From Hydrangea macrophylla (lineage: Eukaryota; Streptophyta; Magnoliopsida; Cornales; Hydrangeaceae): DNA of 64,000 bases. The DNA lies in the NCBI GenBank assembly GCA_033977485.1, contig CM066992.1:104147450-104211449 (forward strand), given 5' to 3'. Under the pieces are notes generated by a model. The model was not told the origin of the DNA. It did not search any database and saw only the letters and a list, made by a program, of their open reading frames with translations. Shown in pieces: positions 27,127-37,693 of this stretch. The first letter of the stretch is position 1; every line of letters starts with the position of its first letter. A program made the translations under genes and the position numbers.

Positions 27127-29388
27127 TGTAGAAACCTAGATTTTATTAAAGGGTATTATGGTAATTTTGGACCAATGTGGGTCTTGATTTGGGACAGTAA
27201 ATTTATTTTCTGTCCAAGTAGTAGCACATTTGTATTTTTTTGGCACATGTGGGTGTACATATATGTATATTTATGCTTGTGTGTGTATGGCTTATGGGGC
27301 CCACACCTATCACATCCCACTTATTGGGAACTTCCCCAACACACCACACACACTCTCTCTCCCCCCCCCCCCCCCCCCTCTTTTTCTCGGCAGCCCCACT
27401 TCTCTCTCTCCTTCACTTTTTCTTTTCTCTTTCTCTCTCTATATCTCTCTTGTTCTCTCTCTTCTTTTGGAGATAAAATCCTCCATGGAAGCTTAGAGCT
27501 TCAAGCTCAATTTTGGACACCATCAAGCCATATTTGGAGCAAGGCTATTAGAGGCAAAGTTGACTATCTCAACAAGGGCTACCCACCGGTGTTCTCGGAT
27601 CGTCCGTAAGGTCAATGGTTCGGTATTTCTTACTCAAGGACTCAAGAAGTAGATTTCATTGACTAAGTGCACTCCTAGATTTAATCTCATGGTTTACTAT
27701 GTGTAGGGTTATACCTAATACTTGTTAATCTAGTTTAGGATTTTCCTACATCTTCATCTATGTGCTTGCATGCTCTTATGTGATTTAATTGAAATTATAC
27801 TCAACCTAAATGTCATTGTGTTGCTATGTTTCAACCTAGATTAAAGATACTACAAATCTCTTATTTGTTGGAGTTGTTGATTATGCTTTACATGATTTTC
27901 CTTCTATTTAATTAGCCTTGGTATCATGAACTACTATGTGTAATTTCTTGACATTGAAATTGTTAGAAATAACATTGTAGTTGCATAATCATTATTGCCA
28001 CATTTCATAATCGCCAAGTCGGCATATCATACATGGCATTGGCTTGGGAGTATGAATTTTGCTAGAATTCCCACGATTGGGGAATGTCTTTTGAATCCCC
28101 GTTTGGGGTTGTAAATTGATGAAATTCCGGAAGCGGGTGTGAGGTGAGGAAGGTTGTTTGTGATCCTTAAAACATTCGAAAACGCAAGGTCATATTCGGC
28201 TAGCTACCGGAGATATTGTATGCTACACTCACGTTGGAGTGGCTCGCAACCAGTGTTGAGAGTGAATGGTTATGGCATTTGGTATTGGGAAGTTGCACGG
28301 TTTGGCCTTACGGCTAATTGCATTGCCACGGCGGCAAATCATTGCACCGCATCTCTTAGCATGATTTTAGAAATAGTAGTACATTTCTTCAATACTATCT
28401 ACTGAGCCGTCGTGCTTAATGAATCTATAAAACCATTTTATTTCAGGTGACGTCGACAAGGGCAAGGCCCACGAATAGTCGATCCAGTGAACTCTTTTGA
28501 AGACATCCCTTGTGGAGTCTTGTTTTAAAAATGTATTCATTACATAGTTGGAATTGAGGAAATTGTAATAGATGTAATTTTGAATCTTGGACATTGATTT
28601 AGATTACTAAGCTTACATGCTTACCTACTCTTCTTTGTACCCAAACTCAACCTATGTACTTTGAATTCATGGTGTTAAATCCATTCTGCTTATGTTTGTA
28701 CCTTTTTAAGGATCATTTGGACTTTCCTCAGGATTCGTCTGTACCTTAAATTCATGGTGTTAAATCCATTCTGCTTATGTTTGTACCTTCTTAAGGATCA
28801 TTTGGACTTTTCTCAAGATTCGTCTGTAGCTTGAATTTATAGTGTTAAATCCATTCTGCTTATGTTTGTACCTTCTTAAGGATCATTTGGACTTTTCTCA
28901 GGATTCGTCTGTACCTTGAATTCGTAGTGTTAAATCCATTCTGCTTATGTTTGTACCTTCTTAAGGATCATTTGGACTTTTCTCAGGATTCGTTTGTACC
29001 TTGAATTCATAAGTATTGATTACATTCTGCCTATGTTTGTACCTTCTTAAGGACCTTCTTGGACTTTCTTCAGGAACAATTTGTACCCTAAAAACCTTTT
29101 TTATTTTCTTAAGGTTTCCTTTCATTTAAAATTCTTTTAAATTCTTTATCCTTCCCGTTTAAACTTACAACCTTCATTTCAAAGTCAAATTTATGTTGAT
29201 TGGCCCCTTTGACCCGTTTGGTACTTGAGGGTCAATCCCTGTCTTTTTGACTTTTCTCTAGAATCCACGTAGGATTCCCCTATGCCTCCGTCTTATTGGA
29301 TTGGTCCACGTAGGACTATCCCTTGCTTTCCTATATAGCGCCTATCTCGTTGACCTCATCCACGTGGCTTGGTTTTCGGGGCGTTACA
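27127..29388 (+). repeat. LARD 5' LTR
   Basis: 2262 bp. It contains a C run at 27361-27379 followed by pyrimidine-rich sequence, a stretch with an 83-codon open frame (28154-28405) also present in the right LTR, and a tandem 85-bp array. The open frames match no family. Confidence 0.92.
28660..29090 (+). repeat. 85-bp tandem repeat in LARD 5' LTR
   Basis: GTGTTAAATCCATTCTGC recurs at 28672, 28757, 28842 and 28927 with a spacing of 85, followed by a diverged fifth unit. Each unit includes CTTATGTTTGTACCTT and GGATCATTTGGACTTT. Confidence 0.9.
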
Positions 29389-32300
29389 GAATGGTATCAG
29401 AGCTAACCGGGTTCGAATACCTTGGTACGCTGGGATTTAATTGGGTCCATGTGTGGCCGTTGCACTTCTTTTGATTTCAATCATTTATAGTTAAATGAAT
29501 CATTTTATTTTATTTATGTGATGAGTTGATTATGATAGCATGTTTACTTTCCTACGAGATTACGTGTTAACATGCTTAAGTGCTTATGTGTTTATGTGAT
29601 CACATGCCTATATATCTTGACTATGTTATTTTAGAACGTGAGGTGGTTTTTACTTTTTGTTTCACCTTAACGCTATACTCATTAAAACTGACTTTTGTAT
29701 TACATCTTGGTGTGATTATCTGTTGATATTTAATCATTGACCGTTCAAGGTTAAAAGGTATATACATGAGGGTTTCCTTGTTTGGATTATTCGCTCGACG
29801 TACTGCGCCTTGTAGGGTTGATAATTAGGTATTGATTAGTAAATTACATCGATGTATGCTAAAAGATCTCAAATACATTTATTGGACTTATATTACTCGT
29901 TGTTTACGTTTTTGTTGTTAAGGTAACATGCTTAAGTGTTGCATGCCAATATGATGAAATTGTCATCGATTTTCTTTATATTTGAAGATGTTAAACGAGT
30001 ATACTTAGATGCTACATGCCTTCGAGATTATGTGCCTATATGCTTTCGTGCATATGTTTTATATGATTACACTATTGTAACATAATGTATTGGTTAGCAC
30101 ATTACATGATAGATTTTTATGTTATAAATGAAAAAGATGAATAGTATGCTTACTTGCCTTCTGGATTGTGCGATAACATGTTAATGTGCATATGTGCTTT
30201 CGTGATTACTTGTTTCAATATCATTGAATTATTAAGCATGATAATGATAACATGTTGAGATAATATTTCATGTTTTACGCGTTTAGAGTAGCTTATACGC
30301 ATACTCAGATACTTTGATTGGCGTTTCATAATGAGATTTCTTGAGTAAAAAAAAAAAAATCTAGAAGAGAAGTTTTGAACTTGTGGAAACCAACATGTTA
30401 TATGTTGCGCATATTTGAAAACCTACATGTATATGTACTTTTGAATTACTTAAAAGATGTTTTCTAATCCGACAAATAACTTATTGGTTCTAATAATGCG
30501 GCATTACATATTATTAGATAGCTTATATCGGTTGTGTCTTCGGACTCGAATATTCCTACGTTTTCGTGTACACTCTTGAGATGCTTACCTTCGCGTGGCA
30601 TGAGTTTTATTCCGCACGTGATGCAAAGCCTCTCTAAAGGCTATGTTGATCTTTCCTATGGCTACGAATACTTGTTGTTTATCTTTGGAATAGTTCTTCC
30701 TTCTTATAGGATTGTCGTACCCTTTGTTTTGTGAGACTTTCATTGTTCGGATGCCAGTTTGACATTGTAATTACTCTTCTGAGTAGATTCGAGTTTTCCA
30801 TCTTGTGGTTGGTTGATTGACCCAAATTTCTGGTGATTGCTTAGATTTTTACAATTAAATCATCATTTCACTATGTGATCATTGCATATGATCAAATCCT
30901 ATCGTATGAATCGTTGTGAGGATTCTAACTTTTGTGGGGAATAGATTTGTGTTGCTCCAAGTCTATTAGTTTCTTTATTCACTGATTTTCATGTTTGAGT
31001 GAATTCCACGACTCTGATGATTGTCTCTTCTTTCGTGACTGCATACCTTGTTGATTTGTATTAAAATCTTTTCTACGAGTTGTTTATCGATTGTTGTCAA
31101 TTTTTGTTATAATTTTCATTAAGGATTCATTGTTAACATTGTACGGTTAATGCTGTGACGTTGGTCTTAGAAACATGTTCTTTCTGGTGTTTCTTCCCTT
31201 GTGAGTTAGTATGGACTCTTGTCTCTATTGTACTTCTTAGAAGTGGGCTTTTTCTTGATCCTTAGGGTCTCTGAGCTCTTGCTAGAGCGATGTGGTTCCA
31301 TTGTTCCAAATTTTTTTCTTGAAAGCACGTTTGTGCCTTGTTGATTCGATTCTCGTGTTTGAGGGTTGTTGATTTCAAACTAGTTCACCCTTAAGTTTTG
31401 AACTTGGGTATGTTGTACTATAGTGCTATGATGATCTTTTTCTTTGAGCTCGTTGATTCTTGAATCAATCTTTCTTCAACGGTTTTGCCTTATTAAATTC
31501 TTGGAATTTATTTTATTGAATCCAAACTTGAGTTGTTGAACACTCGGATCTTTCCCTACTTCTTAAGGGATAAATATTGTTAGATGATTTATTTTTGAGA
31601 TTCTCGATTCCGTAATCTCCGTGAATTCGAGATCATACCGGTTTTTGGTAGTATGATCTCTTATGCGTTGTGGATCTCTGTTGTTGGCAACCTTAATTTA
31701 TTGTTCACTAAGGCTTAAATTCGATTGCGTTTTATTGTTTGCCTTGAGGGTTTGTTGTTTCGCAATCGTGTAATCTTCTATACCTTGAATACTATGGTTG
31801 TTCGCATAGTACCTTATTGTTGGATTGTTCAAGATTTTCATGTAAATCTGCATTAGATGTATCTTTTGCTGTGACTATAAGAATTGTTTTCCTTATAGTT
31901 GATTTCTTTTTCTTTTCTTCTTGGGCGTCGGTGGTTTTGACCATGGACCCGTTTGGACTTAGTAGTCGTTTGTGAATTCTTCGATTCCATTTCATGTTGA
32001 ACTCGAGCTTACCTTGTCCTTGCTAAGGGATGTTGTTGTAATATCCATGTTATTTGGGCTTTTTGGCAATTGCCTATTGATGTTGCCAAATTTTGTAGCC
32101 TATTGAGGTGGCCTATCGATGTGAACCGTTGTCATTTCTTTGACCTTACAATTGATCAGTAGGGGGGGATTTTTAGTTGATTCTATGACTTATCCTTTAT
32201 ATTGTATTTAGTTTCATTGTTTGATTCCGTTGGGTTATCTCTCTCTCTATTATTTGAATGAGAGTATTTGTTTGACTCCATCCACCTTATGTCTGTATTG

Positions 32301-34268
32301 GTGTTAGGAGTATGCCTAGGGCATGTTCTCTTGTTAGTAATTTTGATTGAGATTCTATGCTGGTGATTTTAGACCTCCTAGGTCGATTATGTTTGGGTTA
32401 CGGGCTTTCAATAGCTGGACGAACCCCTAACTTTTACTATCACATCATCTTGATATATTACTGTTGATATCATTGTTGACAAGTTTGATTCATGCACTTA
32501 GTGCATACCTTGTTTGTTGTGATCAGTAATTCCTTTTTCCTTACCCTGTCGTGCGGTTATTGTGATTGTACTTTGTTCGAGACCATTGCGATCTTTCAGT
32601 TTCATCCTTGCTCTGAGCAGATGAGGATTCTTGGTGATCGTTTGTTTTGAGGTCACGTTCGGCTAGTGTGGCAACTTTTGCAGAATTGTCTTCATTCTGT
32701 TGAGAAATTTCGACCGTGTTTCCCTGAACAATTTCGTAATTTGTGGTTCGTTTGTGACATGAATTTGTTATAACTCTTGTTTTAGGCGTGTCGCCTAATT
32801 TGCTTCCATCTTTCGTGTGACATTTTAGAATCACCCAGTTTGAGAACTTCTAGTTCATTTTGATGTAATCGGGCTTTCAATACTTGAAGGTTTGGGAGCT
32901 TGATATCGTTATGACCATATGTTTGCTGGCTTTGGTCAAGGCGTAATTCTTTGATATATTTTTTACTATCGCGTACGACTACGAATGTTGGTAATCTCGT
33001 TGGTTTATATCCGTTCGTTCACCTGTTTGATTTATTGTTATCTTGTTGATGGCATCATTGTGTCTTCTTAGACACTTTTCCTTGGAAGACCCTTTGACTT
33101 TTGGCAGTGGCATTTCTTTTTTCATATTGTTCTGAGATGGGATCTCTCAGTAGATCCATCTATTAGTGAAATCGTTATAATTGACTATAGCGACGTTATG
33201 TTTTGGGATGTGATAATCATTTCTTCTATCGACTTCCCGTTGATATTGTTGTAATCTTTTGTGTCTATATTGATCGTTGTCTTCTTATAAGGAGCGATGT
33301 ACTACGAGTAAGTCTCTGTGACTCATACCTTCTATATGGTTAAGACGTAACTTTGAGTCGTTATGGTCTTTAGTACCGATTATACCATTTGCTTTATGAA
33401 GTTTTCTTTGGTTTCATTCTTAAGTGTTTGGATCATTCCTTGGGGGTTGACCCAGTTATTCGGTTCATTTTAGAACTCGTATCTTGAAACATCATACTTT
33501 TGCTTTGTGTGACGATTCTTTGATAGCATATCATCGATTTGCTTTGAGAATCTTGTGTTTAATTATAATTTGATCTCTCTATGATATTCAAGCTTGTGTA
33601 ATATCTTCCTTCGATTCTTTTATATATCGATTGAAGCTTATCCCATTCATTTCTTGGGGCTTGCGAATGTTTTCACCATGAGCGATGATTGTAGAATGTT
33701 ATTTCCATTCTACGAGTTACAATCTGTTCGTTAGATTGGGTTTTCGATTGATGATTAGATCATATCTTTTGTTGGTATACATATCCTTTGTATACTTGTT
33801 GCTTATTCATTTTTGAGACAAATGTTGGGCAAACAACAACCCGTTGTGTCCTTGTGATCACGTATTCCTATTGCAAGGATCACTTTGTTTTGATTCGATG
33901 AATTTGAGACATCCGATTGTACTTTGTTTTTCATTCAAGTACATTTTTGGTTGATCCAATGGTTTGGAGGTTCATGTCCATTATTATTATCAATCTTTAG
34001 AGTTAACTCATTCTTTTAATGTTGAACATCATATGTCCCTTGCGTTTGTTCCTTAACACCCTTGGTGTGCTCACTGACCGTTGTACTGAGCTTTCGATTC
34101 CTTTCTGGAATCAATGTATGAGATGTTTTTGTTTTGTCACATTGTGCTAGTGTTCACGTTGTTTGTGACACTTCGGTGTTTTGGTGTGGTCGTGGACCGT
34201 TTTTTTGATTGAGTTCCTTTCATTCTTGTTCTGAATTCCGGGACGGAATTCTTTTAAGGGGGGTAGAT
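29389..34268 (+). other. LARD internal region, no intact coding sequence
   Basis: It begins GAATGGTATCAGAGC and ends with the purine tract. The plus strand is T-rich throughout. No ORF over 100 codons resembles a protein. Around 33035-33075 one frame reads YLVDGIIVSS, faintly like the catalytic FIDDILVYS of Gypsy reverse transcriptase, at a position that would fit a fully decayed pol. I treat that as a hint only. Confidence 0.7.
29392..29403 (+). other. Primer binding site for initiator tRNA-Met
   Basis: TGGTATCAGAGC lies three bases after the 5' LTR end. Confidence 0.9.
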
Positions 34269-35799
34269 TGTAGAAACCCATATTTTATTAAAGGGTATTA
34301 TGGTAATTTTGGACCAATGTGGGTCTTGATTTGGGACAGTAAATTTATTTTCTGTCCAAGTAGTAGCACATTTGCATTTTTTTGGCACATGTGGGTGTAC
34401 ATATATGTATATTTATGCTTGTGTGTGTATGGCTTATGGGGCCCACACCTATCACATCCCACTTATTGGGAACTTCCCCAACACACCACACACTCTCTCT
34501 CTCCCCCCCCCCCCCTCTTTTACTCGGCAGCCCCACTTCTCTCTCTCCTTCACTTTTTCTTTTCTCTTTCTCTCTCTATATCTCTCTTGTTCTCACTCTT
34601 CTTTTGGAGATAAAATCCTCCATGGAAGCTTAAAGCTTCAAGCTCAATTTTGGACACCATCAAGCCATATTTGGAGCAAGGCTATTAGAGGCAAAGTTGA
34701 CTATCTCAACAAGGGCTACCCACCGGTGTTCTCGGATCGTCCGTAAGGTCAATGGTTCGGTATTTCTTACTCAAGGACTCAAGAAGTAGATTTCATTGAC
34801 TAAGTGCACTCCTAGATTTAATCTCATGGTTTACTATGTGTAGGGTTATACCTAATACTTGTTAATCTAGTTTAGGATTTTCCTACATCTTCATCTATGT
34901 GCTTGCATGCTCTTATGTGATTTAATTGAAATTATACTCAACCTAAATGTCATTGTGTTGCTATGTTTCAACCTAGATTAAAGATACTACAAATCTCTTA
35001 TTTGTTGGAGTTGTTGATTATGCTTTACATGATTTTCCTTCTATTTAATTAGCCTTGGTATCATGAACTACTATGTGTAATTTCTTGACATTGAAATTGT
35101 TAGAAATAACATTGTAGTTGCATAATCATTATTGCCACATTTCATAATCGCCAAGTCGGCATATCATACATGGCATTGGCTTGGGAGTATGAATTTTGCT
35201 AGAATTCCCACGATTGGGGAATGTCTTTTGAATCCCCGTTTGGGGTTGTAAATTGATGAAATTCCGGAAGCGGGTGTGAGGTGAGGAAGGTTGTTTGTGA
35301 TCCTTAAAACATTCGAAAACGCAAGGTCATATTCGGCTAGCTACCGGAGATATTGTATGCTACACTCACGTTGGAGTGGCTCGCAACCAGTGTTGAGAGT
35401 GAATGGTTATGGCATTTGGTATTGGGAAGTTGCACGGTTTGGCCTTACGGCTAATTGCATTGCCACGGCGGCAAATCATTGCACCGCATGTCTTAGCATG
35501 ATTTTAGAAATAGTAGTACATTTCTTCAATACTATCTACTGAGCCGTCTTGCTTAATGAATCTATAAAACCATTTTATTTCAGGTGACGTCGATAAGGGC
35601 AAGGCCTACGAATAGTCGATCCAGTGAACTCTTTTGAAGACATCCCTTGTGGAGTCTTGTTTTAAAAATGCATTCATTACATAGTTGGAATTGAGGAAAT
35701 TGTAATAGATGTAATTTTGAATCTTGGACATTGATTTAGATTACTAAGCTTACATGCTTACCTACTCTTCTTTGTACCCGAACTCAACTTATGTACTTT

Positions 35800-36390
35800 G
35801 AATTCATGGTGTTAAATCCATTCTGCTTATGTTTGTACACTTTTAAGGATCATTTGGACTTTCCTCAGGATTCGTCTGTACCTTAAATTCATGGTGTTAA
35901 ATCTATTCTGCTTATGTTTGTACCTTCTTAAGGATCATTTGGACTTTTCTCAGGATTCGTCTGTACCTTGAATTTATAGTATTAAATCCATTCTGTTTAT
36001 ATTTGTACCTTCCTGAGGATCATTTGGACTTTCTTCAAGATTCGTTTGTACCTTGAATTCTAAATCCATTATGCTTATGTTTGTACCTTCTTAAGGATCA
36101 TTTGGACTTTTCTCAGGATTCGTCTGTACCTTGAATTTATAGTGTTAAATCCATTCTGCTTATGTTTGTACCTTCTTAAGGATCATTTGGACTTTCCTCA
36201 GGATTCGTCTGTACCTTGAATTTATAGTGTTAAATCCATTCTGCTTATATTTGTACCTTCTTAATGACCATTTGAACTTTTCTCAGGATTCGTTTGTACC
36301 TTAAATTCATAAGTATTGATTATATTCTGCCTATGTTTGTACCTTCTTAAGGACCTTCTTAGACTTTCTTTAGGAACAATTTGTACCCTA
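35800..36390 (+). repeat. 85-bp tandem repeat in LARD 3' LTR, expanded
   Basis: The same unit as at 28660, here in about six to seven copies, including one shortened unit near 36060. Copy number therefore differs between the two LTRs of one element. Confidence 0.85.
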
Positions 36391-36569
36391 AAAACCTTTT
36401 TAGTTTCTTAAGATTTCCTTTCATTTAAAATTCTTTTAAATTTTTTATCTTTTCCGTTTAAACTTACAACCTTCATTTTAAAGTCAAATTTATGTTAATT
36501 GACCCTTTGACCCGTTTGATACTTGAGGGTTAAACCTGCCTTTTTGACTTTTATCTAAAATTCACCTAA

Positions 36570-37578
36570 GAGCAACCACAGTGGATATTTGAAGCAAGCT
36601 GTTAGTGTAAAATGTTAGCTAATGTGTATACCAAAGTGCTGCAGTGGTGCTGTTAAAGAAACTGCTAAAGTGTGGAGCCCAGTGTCAGATTTTAAATTAC
36701 CTCTAACTGTTGCGAGCATGTTAGTGAGTTGAGTTGGCAAAATAAATTATTTAAATAATTGGAATGGTTGTAAATCCATGCCAACGGCTATATTTATCAG
36801 TAAAGCCCAAACGGAATGGTTTTTTTTTTTATCAAAAATGATACACGCACACACCAAACCACCCACTAAGAAATCCTCAATGTTTACTGAGAAATTCTCA
36901 ATGTTTACTGAGAAATCCTCAATGTTTACTGAGAAATTTCTCATAGTTTAGTGAAACATTTCTCATATAATATGAGAAATATGAGAATTTTCTCATATTA
37001 TATGAGAAATGTTTCACTAAACTATGAGAAATTTCTCAGTAAACAGTGAGAATTTCTCAGTAAATATGAGAATTTTCTCATATTATATGGGAAATGTTTC
37101 AGTAAACATTGAGAAATTTCTCAGTAAACATTGAGTATTTCTCAGTAAATATGAGAATTTTCTCAGTAAATATGAGAATTTCTCAGTGAATATGAGAATT
37201 TTCTCATATTATATGAGAAATGTTTCACTAAACTATAAGAAATTTCTCAGTAAACATTGAGTATTTCTCAGTAAATATGAGAATTTTCTCATATTATATG
37301 AGAAATTTCTCAGTGAACATTGAGGATTTCTCAGTAAATATTGAGAATTTCTTAGAAGGGCCTAAGGGTGTTTTAGTGGGTGGTTTGGTGTGTGCGTGTA
37401 TCATTTTTGTTTTTTTTATTCATTCTGCTAACACTTAACTAAACATATCCATTGTAGTGTCTTTGTTTTTGTCAAACATTTTGGTCAGACTTTAAAGCAA
37501 ACACACTGCACCATGCACACGTGGTGGCAAGCTAAGGACTTTAGCGTGTAACTTGTAGCGGCTTCACTGTGGTTGCTC
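36570..37578. mobile_element. PIF-like MITE with GAGCAACCACAGTG termini
   Basis: The ends GAGCAACCACAGTGG and CACTGTGGTTGCTC are inverted, and TAA flanks both (36567-36569 and 37579-37581). The sister LTR gives the empty site: CACGTAGGATTCC near 29284 against CACCTAA, insertion, TAAGATTCC here. The insertion thus happened after the LARD landed. There is no transposase; the centre is the palindrome described next. Confidence 0.88.
36833..37409. repeat. Large palindrome of TGAGAAATTTCTCA-type units
   Basis: A 36-bp arm (36833-36868, starting CAAAAATGATACACGCACAC) is repeated perfectly inverted at 37374-37409. Between the arms are dozens of short units such as CTCAGTAAACATTGAG, GAGAATTTTCTCATATTATA and TGAGAAATTTCTCA, in both orientations and many self-palindromic. 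The whole 577 bp could fold into a long hairpin. It looks like an inverted-repeat element nested in the MITE, or the MITE's own amplified core. Confidence 0.85.
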
Positions 37579-37693
37579 TAAGATTCCCTGTACCTCGGTC
37601 TTATTGGATTGGTCCAGATATAACTATCCTTGCTTTCCTATATAGCGCCTATCTAGTTGAAGTGGCTTGGTTCTTGGTTTTCGGGGCCTTACA

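Larger units (their letters stand above)
27127..37693 (+). mobile_element. LARD-like non-coding LTR retrotransposon
   Basis: LTRs start TGTAGAAACC and end TTTTCGGGGC(G/C)TTACA. GTCAT is duplicated on both sides (27122-27126 and 37694-37698). There is a tRNA-Met primer site at 29392, and a purine tract AAGGGGGGTAGAT precedes the right LTR. The internal 4.9 kb has no long ORF, which fits a large retrotransposon derivative that relies on other elements. The end phrase GGGACGGAATTCTTTTAAGGG resembles that of Gypsy chromoviruses, so a Gypsy origin is likely. Confidence 0.88.
34269..37693 (+). repeat. LARD 3' LTR, enlarged by a MITE
   Basis: Same ends as 27127-29388 but 3425 bp long. A 1009-bp MITE (36570-37578) and extra copies of the 85-bp repeat account for the difference. 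Otherwise the two LTRs align closely, with scattered substitutions. Confidence 0.92.

Noticed and set aside
28154..28405. 83-codon open frame in the LARD LTR, nearly identical at 35291-35542
   Set aside because: Both copies lie in LTRs of one recently inserted element, so similarity reflects shared origin, not conservation; no domain seen.
29389..34268. Host gene with many introns inside the LARD
   Set aside because: The span is bounded by primer site and polypurine tract of one LTR element and lacks coherent exons.
36870..37350. CRISPR-like or microRNA precursor reading of the TGAGAAA array
   Set aside because: Units have no spacers and the hairpin is far longer and more repetitive than a microRNA precursor.
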